A DNA stretch of 64,000 bases from Bacteroides ihuae. Its GTDB lineage: Bacteria > Bacteroidota > Bacteroidia > Bacteroidales > Bacteroidaceae. Positions 27,578 to 37,432 of this stretch are shown here, piece after piece (positions within the stretch are counted from its first letter, which is position 1; every line of letters starts with the position of its first letter). The notes under the pieces were generated by a model. The model was not told the DNA's origin. It worked only from the letters and a program-made list of their open reading frames with translations, and did not search any database. The position numbers and the translations under genes were made by a program. The stretch lies in the NCBI RefSeq assembly GCF_900104585.1, contig NZ_FNVX01000005.1, positions 868,001-932,000 on the forward strand, written 5' to 3'.

Positions 27578-27640
27578 TAGTCAAGTAGTAAGAAGTGGAA
27601 GAGGTTCTCTGTCATTTAACTACTTGACTATCTTTATTTT
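27578..27640 (+). terminator. Hairpin with T-rich tail after the omega gene
   Basis: TAGTCAAGTAGT (27578-27589) is repeated in reverse at 27619-27630 with a 29-base loop, then TCTTTATTTT. It may act as a weak terminator or attenuator between the omega and DUF4293 genes. A 19-base part (27614-27632) occurs again, reversed, at 38861-38879. Confidence 0.5.
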
Positions 27641-27706
27641 ATAGTTTGTTTAATGACTTTGTATAGGGTTATTACTGGTAATGTTAACTTGAAATAATAT
27701 AGATTT

Positions 27707-28156
27707 ATGATTCAAAGAATTCAAACGATTTTTTTGTTGTTGGTAACAGGTTTGCTGGTTGCTAGTATGTGTTTACCTATTGGCTATTTTATGGGAGCTG
27801 ACGCTGCTCAATATACGTTTATGCCTGCAGGAATTGTAGTAAAGGAGCAGTTCCATTCAACATGGGGCGTTCTGGCTATTTTACTGCTTAGTACGATCAT
27901 ATCATTTTCAACTATCTTTATGTATAAGAATAGAATGCTACAGATCAGAATGTCTGTTTTTTGTAGCGTTTTGTTGTTGGGCTACTATCTGGCGTTTCTG
28001 GCTTTCATGTTTATACTTAAGAGTGATTTGGAAGCGTCTTTCCGTATCTCATGGGCATTATGCCTTCCTGTAATTGCGATTATCTTGAATTACTTAGCTA
28101 TTCGTGCTATAGGCCGTGATGAAGTGATGGTAAAGGCTGCCGAAAGATTGAGATAG
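27707..28156 (+). CDS. DUF4293 membrane protein
   Basis: The 149-residue protein begins MIQRIQTIFLLLVTGLLVAS, the typical start of DUF4293. Four hydrophobic segments are seen (residues 8-28, 50-70, 83-103, 112-130), with the conserved short cytoplasmic tail AVGRDE-like (AIGRDEVMVKAAERLR). Found downstream of the omega gene across Bacteroides; function unknown. Confidence 0.85.
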   Translation: MIQRIQTIFLLLVTGLLVASMCLPIGYFMGADAAQYTFMPAGIVVKEQFHSTWGVLAILLLSTIISFSTIFMYKNRMLQIRMSVFCSVLLLGYYLAFLAFMFILKSDLEASFRISWALCLPVIAIILNYLAIRAIGRDEVMVKAAERLR

Positions 28157-28203
28157 AACAACGAAATGCTTTATAGATGTGTATGACATTCTCTAAACAT
28201 ATA

Positions 28204-28283
28204 CAAGAACTACAAAACCTGAGATTCGGAAGAGTTGATAAATTACTTATTACTCTTCCGAATCTCAGGTTTTGTAGTTCTTG
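28204..28283. repeat. 32-bp perfect inverted repeat between convergent genes
   Basis: The 32 bases at 28204-28235 are perfectly repeated in reverse at 28252-28283, around a 16-base spacer. The arms contain mixed sequence (CAAGAACTACAAAACCTGAG at the outer end). It sits between the convergent DUF4293 and outer-membrane barrel genes and has no T-run on either side. A 32-bp stem could stop transcripts from both sides or form an RNase III target. Confidence 0.9.
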
Positions 28284-28306
28284 CTTGAAGTATTTTGATA
28301 CAGCTT

Positions 28307-28990
28307 CTACTTTGTAATATCAAATAGATAAGTTACTCTTGCCGATAGTATAGAATGAGCAGCTCTCGAAAAGTAATCCTTCTTAGTGGTTTTGTAAAAG
28401 TCGGATAAGGCGAAATAATACCTACCTTCTACTAAAAAGTTTCCGGCTTTGGTTTTTAATTCTAATCCTCCGCCACCTGTAATTCCATAGTCAAATTTGT
28501 TTTCGGCCATTTTGCCATATTGTTTACTGGTGCGGCTTATTGGGCTAAATGAGTCACTCTTGTTCTCTTTTTCATTAAGAAGAAATGCGAACTGAGGACC
28601 CAAATTCAAGAAGAACTGTACTCCATTATCTTTTCCGAAAGCCAAGTGAGCTAAAAATGGAATTTCAAGATAATTCATGTTACGGCTATACGTATCAGTA
28701 TTTTCTTCTATAACTTCTTCCCATCCACGTTGTGAGTAGTTTAACTCTACCTGGATGCCACAGATCATGGCAAAATACTTTTCTGTGATGTAACGGGCGG
28801 TAAGCCCACCGGTAAAAGCAGATAGATTTTTTTGTTTTATACTGGGAGAGAACGATACACTACTAAAATTTGCTCCTCCGTTAATTCCTACAGAGAAGTT
28901 ACTACGCATCTCACCAACTTGTGCTGCTATGGGAAGACTGATCGCCACACAGAGTATTGCAGCACATCTTTTAATATTCTTTTTTATCAT
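28307..28990 (-). CDS. Outer membrane beta-barrel protein (porin family)
   Basis: The 227-residue protein has a signal peptide ending ISLPIAAQ. The rest alternates hydrophobic and polar residues in strands: FSVGINGGANFSSVSF at the start, IPFLAHLAFGKDNG, FFLNLGPQFAFLL, and an end strand SILSARVTYLFDI. This is the PorT-like eight-strand barrel family. It lies 26 bases after the LysM gene on the same strand and is probably its operon partner. Confidence 0.82.
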   Translation of the reverse strand: MIKKNIKRCAAILCVAISLPIAAQVGEMRSNFSVGINGGANFSSVSFSPSIKQKNLSAFTGGLTARYITEKYFAMICGIQVELNYSQRGWEEVIEENTDTYSRNMNYLEIPFLAHLAFGKDNGVQFFLNLGPQFAFLLNEKENKSDSFSPISRTSKQYGKMAENKFDYGITGGGGLELKTKAGNFLVEGRYYFALSDFYKTTKKDYFSRAAHSILSARVTYLFDITK

Positions 28991-29016
28991 TTGATAAGTC
29001 GTATATCGGGTTTATG

Positions 29017-30801
29017 TTATTCAAAATCAAGTTTCACTAATTCAAAGTTTTTGGTAAATCGAACAAAGAAAACCTTCTTATTGATAAAACCTCCCCATGT
29101 ATTCACTCGCTCAAATTTGAATCCAGTTTGTATGGGTGTAGGCTTTATCTTAGAGAGATTCTGCTCTAATCCTGATCCATAATCAGCTAGTCCTTTTAAG
29201 AAAAAGAAACCTGTATCAAATCCCAACATGCCATATTTAGGATAGGTGTTCGCCATCTCTTTACTGTACCAGCGGCGATATGAATTAGTGAATTTGATGG
29301 CGGCAGGCAATAAATTGTTGGTGTAGAATGAAGAATAAAAATAGGTATCCAGTTCAAAGAAATCATTCAAATGATCTTTGGTGTAGGTCTGCCATTCGGG
29401 ATATCCAAATAGATGAATGCTCACTTCCGGATTCTCTTTTACCAGCATTTTAAGTTGTGGAATAAGTTTGATGAGTGTTAGATTACTTCCCGACGTAGGA
29501 ATAAATAGATTCTCTTTGCCGGCTATAAGAGCGTCTTTTAGGGTTGTTGATGTAGCAGTGCGTAATACGTGTACGCTGATTGATTTGTTTTTAAGTTCTT
29601 GTTTTAGTCCTTTTATGAAGTCCGTTTTATCTTGATCGCTGCTTCCGGTCTCTAATATGATGACATTGGCATTGGAAAACTGACGTACGAAGTGGTCATA
29701 TACTTCAGAATAGAGATATGATTGCGGGGTATTTATTTGATAAATAGCAGGGTTTTGAAATACTTCGGTGTCTTTTGATGTAAATGGTATGACTAAGCGA
29801 ATATTATTTTTTTTTGCAAATGAGGCCAATGGATCAATATGCTCTTGATGAAGAGGACCAAAAATGATATCCATATCTCTCATTTCGCTTTTTGCTAAAA
29901 TGGAATTGATCGATTTACTTCCATCTTTAGAATCATAGGTATATAAATCAATAGAAGTTCCGGTGCGTTTCAAGCTATCCATAGCTAAAAGGAAACCTTC
30001 ATAGTATTCTATCATACGAGAGGACTCACTATTTTGATTTTCGTCGAGCATAAATGGGAGAATAACTGCTGCCTTTATCGTCGTTATTCTTTTATGCGAT
30101 TTTCTTTTATTCGCACTGAACAGATCATTATCACTGGGTGTTATACTTACTTTGTTTTGCAATGATGCATTCTTTTGTGCAGGGTATGGAATGCACAAGA
30201 AATGTCCCTTTTTTAATTCTTTTTTTCTTAGCTCGGGGTTGGCATTAATCAGTTCTTCTTCACTAATGCCATAGTCGCGACTAATACTATAGATTGTTTC
30301 TTTACGCTCTGCTTTGTGCATATCTCTGCACTTAGATTTTACTGTCGGTAATGCGACTGATTTGGTTGGAGAGGTGTTTTCTTTTTCTTTATTAGTTTGA
30401 GAGATGGTGCCGAGTGGTATACGAATCACCGTTCCTGTCTGAAAGATTTGAGAGCTAAGCCCCGGATTTGCATCACATATTGCATCGGCAGAGACTTTGT
30501 ATATTACAGATAATCGATATAGCGTTTCACCACTTTTAATCGTATGGAAAATATCTTCTTTTTGAACCGATTTGTTTTGAGGTATTTTTAGTGCTTGACC
30601 AATATATATTTTCTCTTCACAACCGGGGTTCAACGTGATAATCTCAGCTTTACTTACTCCATACATACTGGATATTGAATAGAGGCTTTGCCCTTTTTCA
30701 ATGGTGTGAAGAAAATAAGAACTGTTTTCTTGTGCAGAAACAACTGAAAAGCAGAAGTTTAAAACGAACAATAGAATGGTTATTTTGCTTATGAACTTCA
30801 T
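29017..30801 (-). CDS. LysM-domain periplasmic binding-like protein
   Basis: This 594-residue secreted protein has a signal peptide ending VVSAQ (residue 23). It then carries three LysM repeats: HTIEKGQSLYSISSMYGVSK (from about 31), HTIKSGETLYRLSVIYKVSA (from about 85) and a weaker one, KAERKETIYSISRDYGISEE (from about 163). LysM domains bind peptidoglycan. Residues 235-594 resemble a type I periplasmic-binding fold (AVILPFMLDENQ, EGFLLAMDSL, IIFGPLHQEH), as in ABC substrate-binding proteins. The combination is common in Bacteroidetes; a cell-wall-attached ligand sensor is possible. Confidence 0.85.
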   Translation of the reverse strand: MKFISKITILLFVLNFCFSVVSAQENSSYFLHTIEKGQSLYSISSMYGVSKAEIITLNPGCEEKIYIGQALKIPQNKSVQKEDIFHTIKSGETLYRLSVIYKVSADAICDANPGLSSQIFQTGTVIRIPLGTISQTNKEKENTSPTKSVALPTVKSKCRDMHKAERKETIYSISRDYGISEEELINANPELRKKELKKGHFLCIPYPAQKNASLQNKVSITPSDNDLFSANKRKSHKRITTIKAAVILPFMLDENQNSESSRMIEYYEGFLLAMDSLKRTGTSIDLYTYDSKDGSKSINSILAKSEMRDMDIIFGPLHQEHIDPLASFAKKNNIRLVIPFTSKDTEVFQNPAIYQINTPQSYLYSEVYDHFVRQFSNANVIILETGSSDQDKTDFIKGLKQELKNKSISVHVLRTATSTTLKDALIAGKENLFIPTSGSNLTLIKLIPQLKMLVKENPEVSIHLFGYPEWQTYTKDHLNDFFELDTYFYSSFYTNNLLPAAIKFTNSYRRWYSKEMANTYPKYGMLGFDTGFFFLKGLADYGSGLEQNLSKIKPTPIQTGFKFERVNTWGGFINKKVFFVRFTKNFELVKLDFE

Positions 30802-30836
30802 TAGTGATTATTTTATGTTATACTAATACTTGTAGG

Positions 30837-30844
30837 CAAAGGTA
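30837..30844 (-). promoter_or_regulatory. Promoter -7 element of the LysM gene
   Basis: The minus strand reads TACCTTTG, an exact TAnnTTTG, 36 bases before the LysM start. Its TTG partner is about 22 bases upstream. Confidence 0.45.
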
Positions 30845-30927
30845 CAAATAATGTCATATTATTGCACAATATATTGAGTTAAGAAAATAATAATGCATTT
30901 TTGAAACCATTTTTCGTGCGGAAACAC

Positions 30928-30935
30928 TAATTTTG
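30928..30935 (+). promoter_or_regulatory. Promoter -7 element of uvrA
   Basis: TAATTTTG fits the consensus, 31 bases before the uvrA start. No well-spaced TTTG partner. No LexA-type palindrome was seen in the 164-base gap. Confidence 0.45.
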
Positions 30936-30965
30936 CTTTTTATTATTTAAGATAAGAATTAAGAT

Positions 30966-33791
30966 ATGCAGGAGACAGAATATATAAATGTATATGGTGC
31001 GCGTGTACATAACTTAAAAGACATTGATGCGGAAATACCTCGTGACAGTTTGACGGTGATAACAGGATTGAGTGGGAGTGGAAAATCTTCTTTGGCTTTT
31101 GATACTATATTTGCAGAAGGACAACGCAGGTACATTGAAACCTTTTCTGCTTATGCACGTAATTTTCTGGGAAATCTGGAACGGCCTGATGTAGATAAAA
31201 TCACAGGCTTGAGTCCAGTAATCTCTATCGAGCAAAAAACAACAAATAAGAATCCGCGTTCTACTGTGGGTACTACCACGGAGATATACGACTATTTACG
31301 CTTACTCTATGCGCGTGCAGGTGAAGCTTACTCTTATCTCTCGGGTGAAAAAATGGTCAAATATACCGAAGAGCAAATTCTTGATCTTATTTTAAAAGAT
31401 TATAAGGACAAGAAAATTTATATACTTGCACCTCTTGTTCGGGCTCGTAAAGGACATTACAAAGAATTATTTGATCAAATACGCAAGAAAGGGTATCTAA
31501 ATGTGCGCATTGATGGAGACATCCGTGAGTTAACTTATGGGATGAAGCTGGATCGATATAAAAACCATGATATAGAGGTTGTAATAGACAAGCTCATCGT
31601 TGGAGAGAAAGATGACAAACGTTTGAAACAAAGTGTTGCAACGGCTATGCATCAGGGTGAAGGTTTATTAATTATTCTTGATGTACAAACAGAGAATATT
31701 CGCCATTATAGTAAACGACTGATGTGCCCTGTTACCGGATTGTCATATAGAGAACCTGCTCCTCATAACTTTTCGTTTAACTCGCCTCAAGGTGCTTGCC
31801 CTAAATGTAAAGGACTGGGTGTGATCAACCAGATTGATATAGATAAAGTGATTCCTGATAGAACACTTTCTGTCCATGACGGTGCTATTGCAGCATTAGG
31901 AAAATATAAGAACGCAATGATATTCTGGCAGATTGCTGCTTTACTCGAAAAACATGATGCGGATCTAAAAACGCCTGTATCGGAATTGCCGGACGATGCC
32001 ATTGATGAGATACTCTATGGCAGTGATGATAGAATAAAAATAAGAAGTTCGTTAATAGGTACTTCTTCAGATTATTTTGTGACTTACGAAGGCGTAGTGA
32101 AATATATTCAGATGCTTCAGGAGAAGGATTCTTCAGCTACTGCTCAAAAGTGGGCAGAGCAGTTTGCTCGTACTATGAAATGCCCAGAGTGTAAAGGGGC
32201 CAAATTAAATAAAGAAGCATTACATTTCCGTATACACGATAAAAACATCAATGAAATATCCAATATGGATATCTCCGAACTTTACGAGTGGTTACAACAT
32301 GTGGATGAATATCTCTCTGATCAACAGAAAAAAATAGCCGTTGAAATTTTGAAGGAAATTCGTACTCGATTGAAATTCCTTTTAGATGTAGGATTGGATT
32401 ATCTTTCACTCAATCGCAGTTCGGTAAGTCTGTCAGGTGGCGAAAGTCAACGGATTCGTTTGGCTACGCAAATAGGCTCGCAACTGGTAAATGTTCTTTA
32501 TATTCTTGACGAGCCCAGTATCGGGCTTCACCAACGAGACAACCTTCGTTTAATCAATTCACTGAAAGAATTGCGCGATATGGGCAATTCTGTTATTGTA
32601 GTGGAGCATGATAAAGATATGATGCTTGCTGCTGATTATGTAATTGATATGGGGCCTAAAGCAGGACGTTTGGGTGGTGAAGTCGTCTTTTCAGGGACAC
32701 CTCAGGAAATGCTTAAAACAGATACGCTTACTTCTAAATATTTGAATGGGCAAACTAAAATAGAAATCCCTCTAAAGCGGCGGCCGGGGACAGGAAAATC
32801 TCTTTGGTTGAAAGGAGCCAAAGGAAACAATCTGAAAAATGTAGATGTGGAGTTTCCATTGGGTAAACTCATTTGTGTCACTGGAGTTTCGGGTAGCGGC
32901 AAGTCCACGCTGATTAATGAGACACTTCAACCAATACTTTCCCAAAAGTTTTATCGTTCGTTGCAAGATCCATTATCTTTTGAGTCTATAGAAGGTTTGG
33001 AACATATTGATAAAGTAGTCAATGTCGATCAATCACCTTTGGGACGTACACCACGTTCCAATCCGGCTACTTATACAGGAGTGTTCTCCGATATACGTAG
33101 TTTGTTTGTAGGGCTTCCGGAAGCAAAGATACGAGGCTACAAGCCGGGACGTTTTTCTTTCAATGTAACGGGAGGGCGCTGTGAAGCTTGTTCTGGAAAT
33201 GGCTACAAAACGATTGAAATGAATTTTCTACCCGATGTGTATGTACCTTGTGAGGTTTGCCATGGCAAACGATATAATCGTGAGACGCTTGAGGTTCGCT
33301 TTAAAGGTAAATCTATAGCTGATGTACTCGATATGACTATCAACCGTGCGGTAGAGTTTTTTGAAAACGTTCCTCAAATACTGAATAAAATAAAGACGAT
33401 TCAAGATGTTGGTTTAGGATATATCAAATTGGGGCAATCTTCAACAACGCTTTCCGGAGGGGAAAGTCAGCGTGTGAAGCTGGCTACAGAACTCTCTAAG
33501 CGTGATACTGGTAAGACTATGTACATACTCGATGAACCTACCACAGGGCTTCACTTTGAAGATATTCGTGTGCTTATGGGAGTACTTAATAGACTAGTTG
33601 ATAAAGGTAATACCGTCATTGTTATAGAGCATAATCTGGACGTGATTAAAACGGCAGATTACATTATAGACATGGGACCTGATGGTGGCAAAGGGGGAGG
33701 AGAGTTGTTGAGTGTCGGAACCCCTGAAGAAGTTGCAAAGAGTAGCAAAGGATATACGCCTCATTTCTTATTGGAAGAATTAGGATTATAA
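30966..33791 (+). CDS. uvrA: Excinuclease ABC subunit A (UvrA)
   Basis: The 941-residue protein is full length, with two ABC modules. Walker A motifs are GLSGSGKSS (about residue 34) and GVSGSGKST (about 640); signatures [12 protein letters not shown] and [12 protein letters not shown]. The second zinc module is complete (CEACSGNGY ... CEVCHGKRY). The first zinc module is not: it reads C254-P-V-T257 where most UvrA have CxxC, followed by a normal CPKC pair. UvrA scans DNA for bulky damage and loads UvrB. It is followed 5 bases later by ybaK. Confidence 0.97.
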   Translation: MQETEYINVYGARVHNLKDIDAEIPRDSLTVITGLSGSGKSSLAFDTIFAEGQRRYIETFSAYARNFLGNLERPDVDKITGLSPVISIEQKTTNKNPRSTVGTTTEIYDYLRLLYARAGEAYSYLSGEKMVKYTEEQILDLILKDYKDKKIYILAPLVRARKGHYKELFDQIRKKGYLNVRIDGDIRELTYGMKLDRYKNHDIEVVIDKLIVGEKDDKRLKQSVATAMHQGEGLLIILDVQTENIRHYSKRLMCPVTGLSYREPAPHNFSFNSPQGACPKCKGLGVINQIDIDKVIPDRTLSVHDGAIAALGKYKNAMIFWQIAALLEKHDADLKTPVSELPDDAIDEILYGSDDRIKIRSSLIGTSSDYFVTYEGVVKYIQMLQEKDSSATAQKWAEQFARTMKCPECKGAKLNKEALHFRIHDKNINEISNMDISELYEWLQHVDEYLSDQQKKIAVEILKEIRTRLKFLLDVGLDYLSLNRSSVSLSGGESQRIRLATQIGSQLVNVLYILDEPSIGLHQRDNLRLINSLKELRDMGNSVIVVEHDKDMMLAADYVIDMGPKAGRLGGEVVFSGTPQEMLKTDTLTSKYLNGQTKIEIPLKRRPGTGKSLWLKGAKGNNLKNVDVEFPLGKLICVTGVSGSGKSTLINETLQPILSQKFYRSLQDPLSFESIEGLEHIDKVVNVDQSPLGRTPRSNPATYTGVFSDIRSLFVGLPEAKIRGYKPGRFSFNVTGGRCEACSGNGYKTIEMNFLPDVYVPCEVCHGKRYNRETLEVRFKGKSIADVLDMTINRAVEFFENVPQILNKIKTIQDVGLGYIKLGQSSTTLSGGESQRVKLATELSKRDTGKTMYILDEPTTGLHFEDIRVLMGVLNRLVDKGNTVIVIEHNLDVIKTADYIIDMGPDGGKGGGELLSVGTPEEVAKSSKGYTPHFLLEELGL

Positions 33792-33796
33792 ATCTT

Positions 33797-34282
33797 ATGG
33801 TTATGAAAGTAAGTAAGACTAATGCAGCCCGGCTGCTAGATAAAGAAAAGATCTCTTATGAATTGATTCCTTATGAAGTCGATGAGAGTGATCTGAGTGC
33901 TGTGCATGTAGCGGCCAACTTGGGAGAAGATGTCAACCAAGTTTTTAAAACGCTGGTGTTGCAGGGTGACAAAACTGGATATTTTGTTTGTGTGATACCT
34001 GGAGATAAGGAAGTAAACCTGAAGTTAGCTGCTAAAGTATCAGGCAACAAAAATTGCGAACTGATTCCCATGAAAGAACTGCTAGCTACTACGGGCTATA
34101 TTCGTGGCGCTTGTTCTCCTATTGGCATGAAAAAGCATTTTCCGACATTCATTCATCAAACGTGTTCGGACTATCCGTATATATATGTAAGTGCCGGACA
34201 GAGAGGATTACAAATAAAAATCGAACCAAAAGAATTAATAAGGCTCGTTAAAGCAGAAGTTTGTATCCTTTTTGAGGAATAA
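33797..34282 (+). CDS. ybaK: Cys-tRNA(Pro) deacylase YbaK
   Basis: The 161-residue protein shows the YbaK/EbsC fold: KTNAARLLDKEKISYELIPY at the start, VFKTLVLQGDK with the catalytic Lys around residue 50, and GYIRGACSPIGMKKHFPT near 110, the GGxSPxG-type loop. It hydrolyses Cys wrongly attached to tRNA-Pro. The ATG at 33797 and another at 33803 are both possible. The 5-base gap shows co-transcription with uvrA. Confidence 0.92.
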   Translation: MVMKVSKTNAARLLDKEKISYELIPYEVDESDLSAVHVAANLGEDVNQVFKTLVLQGDKTGYFVCVIPGDKEVNLKLAAKVSGNKNCELIPMKELLATTGYIRGACSPIGMKKHFPTFIHQTCSDYPYIYVSAGQRGLQIKIEPKELIRLVKAEVCILFEE

Positions 34283-34289
34283 ATACGAC

Positions 34290-34322
34290 AAAAAGTATAT
34301 ATTTGCAGAAAATATACTTTTT
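34290..34322 (+). terminator. Hairpin overlapping terminator and promoter positions
   Basis: AAAAAGTATA (34290-34299) pairs with TATACTTTTT (34313-34322), ten perfect pairs, loop of 13, ending in five T. It fits a terminator for uvrA-ybaK. The loop and left arm contain TATATTTG (34298-34305), a good -7 element for the next gene 62 bases downstream, so the same DNA may serve both tasks. Confidence 0.55.
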
Positions 34323-34366
34323 ACGCATCTTTTTAGTAAATATATTAATTCAAAAAATAATAGTTT

Positions 34367-35878
34367 ATGTTTGAGAAACATCCCAAAGGATTAGTGTCTG
34401 CTGCCTTGGCGAATCTTGGTGAGCGGTTTGGTTTTTATACCATGATGGCGATTCTGGTACTATTTCTTCAGGCCAAATTTGGTTTGAGTGGAAATGATGC
34501 CGGACTCATTTATTCGGTTTTCTATTTTTCAATTTATATTCTTGCTTTCGTAGGTGGTCTAATTGCCGATAAAACGCGTAATTATAAAGGTACCATTTTA
34601 GCTGGATTGATTATCATGGCATTGGGATATCTAATGCTGGCTATTCCTACTCCAACTCCGGTAGTAGATAAGACTCTTTTCCTTACTATCACCTGTTTTG
34701 GTCTGTTAGTCATCGCTTTTGGTAACGGACTTTTCAAAGGGAATCTTCAAGCACTTGTGGGTCAGATGTATGACAATAAGCAATATTCTAGTATGAGAGA
34801 TTCAGGTTTCTCACTTTTCTACATGTTTATTAATGTTGGAGCCATTTTTGCTCCTCTCGCTGCTATAGGTATTCGTAGTTGGTGGCTTTCTGTTCACGGA
34901 TATACTTATAATGCCGATCTACCTGCGCTCTGTCATGGGCAACTTGCCGGCACATTATCTCCTGAAGCATCTACGCTGTTTACTAATCTTGCCGGAAAAG
35001 TTTCTGTTTCTCCTACTTCAGATCTTTCAGCTTTTGCTGCCGATTACTTAAACGTCTTTACTACCGGCTTTCACTATGCATTTGGTATTGCTGTCTTGGG
35101 TATGCTTCTTTCATTGGTTATTTATCTGAAGAACAAAAATACTTTTCCAGATCCGAAGAATAAAGTCGCAGCGAACGCAGAGGGAGCTGTGACTGAAATG
35201 GATGTGAAAGAAATAAAGCAACGTATATACGCACTTTTTGCAGTGTTTGGAGTCGTTATCTTCTTTTGGTTCTCATTCCATCAAAACGGTTTGACGCTAA
35301 CTTACTTCGCTAAGGAGTATACTGATCTTAATCTTTTTGGAACGGCTATTACGGCTGAATTATTCCAATCGCTCAATCCCTTCTTTGTAGTCTTCCTTAC
35401 TCCAGTAATTATGGGCATATTTGCTTGGCAGCGTGCTCGCGGAAAAGAACCTTCAACGCCCAAGAAGATAGCTATTGGTATGGGAATTGCAGCATTTGCT
35501 TTCGTGATTATGGCTGTGGGTTCTTATTTAGCTAAGCTGCCATTGCACCATGAAATACTTGTGTTGGGATCTTCGCCAGTTAAAGTTACGCCATTCTTGC
35601 TGATATTTACTTATCTGGTACTTACGGTTGCTGAATTATACATCTCTCCGCTGGGCATTTCCTTTGTCTCTAAGGTTGCCCCTCCAAAGTATCAGGGAAT
35701 CATGCAAGGTGGATGGCTGGGAGCTACTGCTGTAGGTAATCAATTATTGTTTATTGGTGCAGTTTTATATGATTCAATACCTATCTGGCTTACGTGGACA
35801 GTTTTTGTTGTAGCTTGCAGTATCTCAATGATTACCATGCTGTTTATGTTGAAGTGGCTTGAAAAAGTAGCTAAATAA
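34367..35878 (+). CDS. POT-family peptide transporter
   Basis: The 503-residue protein has 12-14 hydrophobic segments and belongs to the proton-coupled oligopeptide transporters: GERFGFYTMMAILVLFL near residue 18, FVGGLIADKTRNYKGT near 65 and the late block ELYISPLGISFVSKVAP. In the ExxER proton-coupling motif only the second Glu and Arg (E19-R20) are kept; the first Glu position is Asn16. It probably imports di- or tripeptides. It is a single-gene unit ending in a terminator at 35901. Confidence 0.88.
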   Translation: MFEKHPKGLVSAALANLGERFGFYTMMAILVLFLQAKFGLSGNDAGLIYSVFYFSIYILAFVGGLIADKTRNYKGTILAGLIIMALGYLMLAIPTPTPVVDKTLFLTITCFGLLVIAFGNGLFKGNLQALVGQMYDNKQYSSMRDSGFSLFYMFINVGAIFAPLAAIGIRSWWLSVHGYTYNADLPALCHGQLAGTLSPEASTLFTNLAGKVSVSPTSDLSAFAADYLNVFTTGFHYAFGIAVLGMLLSLVIYLKNKNTFPDPKNKVAANAEGAVTEMDVKEIKQRIYALFAVFGVVIFFWFSFHQNGLTLTYFAKEYTDLNLFGTAITAELFQSLNPFFVVFLTPVIMGIFAWQRARGKEPSTPKKIAIGMGIAAFAFVIMAVGSYLAKLPLHHEILVLGSSPVKVTPFLLIFTYLVLTVAELYISPLGISFVSKVAPPKYQGIMQGGWLGATAVGNQLLFIGAVLYDSIPIWLTWTVFVVACSISMITMLFMLKWLEKVAK

Positions 35879-35900
35879 TAAATTTGAAAAGGATATATCT

Positions 35901-35947
35901 GAAAAGGGGTGAGTAGTTGATTGGCTGTTCAACCCTTTTCTCTTTTT
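35901..35947 (+). terminator. Terminator after the peptide transporter gene
   Basis: GAAAAGGGGTGA (35901-35912) pairs with TCAACCCTTTTC (35929-35940) with one mismatch, then TCTTTTT. A 16-base loop separates the arms. Confidence 0.7.
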
Positions 35948-36022
35948 AAGGAAAGTCAATCTTCATTAATTGAGATTGTGCGTCAAGATTAAATGTTGTA
36001 CTTTTAGGGTTTAAATGGAAAG

Positions 36023-37414
36023 ATGGATAGAAGTGTAGATGTAGTAGTTATTGGCGCAGGTATTACCGGCCTGACTACAGCTTTTTTGTTATTGGAAAAA
36101 GGTCTAAGTGTGCTTTTAATAGAAAAGAGTGATAGGATAGGTGGGCAGTTATGTACTGTGTCCGATGAAGGTTTCTTGTTTGAATCAGGTCCTAATACCG
36201 GCGTGGTGTCCAATATCGAGGTGGTAGAACTTTTTAGGAAATTAAGCACTGACTGCACATTAGAAATAGCCCGCAAAGAATCGAAAGTACGTCTTATCTG
36301 GAAGAAAGGAAAGTTTCATTCTCTACCGGGAAGTTTGGGTGAAGCAGTTCGCACTCCGTTATTTACATCGTACGATAAGATAAGAGTTTTATTCGAACCT
36401 TTTCGAAAAAAAGGAAATGATTCTTTGGAGAGCATTGCTTCTATGACCCGTCGCCGGTTAGGACAATCTTATCTTGATTATGCCGTAGATCCTTTTATAT
36501 CAGGAATTTATGCTGGCGATCCTGACAACTTAGTTACTCGATTTGCCATGCCAAAACTTTATCAGTTAGAGGAAAATTATGGCAGTTTCGTTCGTGGAGC
36601 AATCAAAAGACATCCTATTTTAGCTCAGGAAAAAAAGCAAGGAATTTCTAAAGAGGTGTTTTCAGTGAAAGGTGGATTTAAAAATCTTGTGACAGCTCTT
36701 CGTAATAAAATAACAGATGATCAGATGATTCTTTCAGCTGGTAAGATCGCAGTATATCCGTCAGGGGATGGCTGGACCACTGAAATTCCGTCAACTGGAG
36801 AACAGATTTTCTCTAGGCAAGTCATATCTACTGTTCCCGCCTATGCATTGCCTTTGATATTCTCGTTTATTGATTTTGAATGGATGGAGCCTATCGCTTC
36901 ACTGCGTTATGCTCCTGTAGTGCAAATTGGCGTAGGTTTGAAAGATGCTAGCCTCGTACCACAAGCTTTTGGTGGATTGATTCCTTCGAAGGAAAAAGAA
37001 CAGTTACTGGGCATCTTGTTTAATTCTTCCTGCTATGCCGATAGAGCTCCGGAAGGAGGTGCTTCTCTTTCCTTTTTTGCCGGAGGTATAAAGTGCGCTG
37101 AGTTATTGCAACTTACTGATGCGGAGTTGAAAGAATTGGTTGTTGATGCGTTGCATCGCATGCTAGGATATCCTGCCGGCACACTACCTGATAAGATGCA
37201 TATCTTTCGTCACGAATGGGCTATTCCTCAATATGGAGCAGATAGTGAGCTGCGCCTTAAGTGCATTACTTATCTTCAAAAGATTTATCCTGGACTGATT
37301 CTGGCCGGAAGCATTCGTGATGGTATTGGGTTGGCAGATCGCATAAAGCAGGCAACTCTTATTGCCCAGGAAGTGGGGGATTTTATGACCAAAGAGGGTA
37401 ATGAAACAAAATAA
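36023..37414 (+). CDS. hemG: Protoporphyrinogen/coproporphyrinogen oxidase (HemG/HemY type)
   Basis: The 463-residue flavoprotein starts with the FAD dinucleotide fold VVVIGAGITGLTTAFLLLEK (GAGITG at residues 11-16) and ends with GSIRDGIGLADRIKQATLIA, where the second FAD contact lies. DPFISGIYAGDP near residue 157 is the active-site block conserved in oxygen-type protoporphyrinogen oxidases. It catalyses the aromatisation step of haem synthesis. In an anaerobe the electron acceptor is open. The adenosyltransferase gene follows 18 bases later, another tetrapyrrole function. Confidence 0.9.
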   Translation: MDRSVDVVVIGAGITGLTTAFLLLEKGLSVLLIEKSDRIGGQLCTVSDEGFLFESGPNTGVVSNIEVVELFRKLSTDCTLEIARKESKVRLIWKKGKFHSLPGSLGEAVRTPLFTSYDKIRVLFEPFRKKGNDSLESIASMTRRRLGQSYLDYAVDPFISGIYAGDPDNLVTRFAMPKLYQLEENYGSFVRGAIKRHPILAQEKKQGISKEVFSVKGGFKNLVTALRNKITDDQMILSAGKIAVYPSGDGWTTEIPSTGEQIFSRQVISTVPAYALPLIFSFIDFEWMEPIASLRYAPVVQIGVGLKDASLVPQAFGGLIPSKEKEQLLGILFNSSCYADRAPEGGASLSFFAGGIKCAELLQLTDAELKELVVDALHRMLGYPAGTLPDKMHIFRHEWAIPQYGADSELRLKCITYLQKIYPGLILAGSIRDGIGLADRIKQATLIAQEVGDFMTKEGNETK

Positions 37415-37432
37415 ATTGGGAGATATTTCAAA

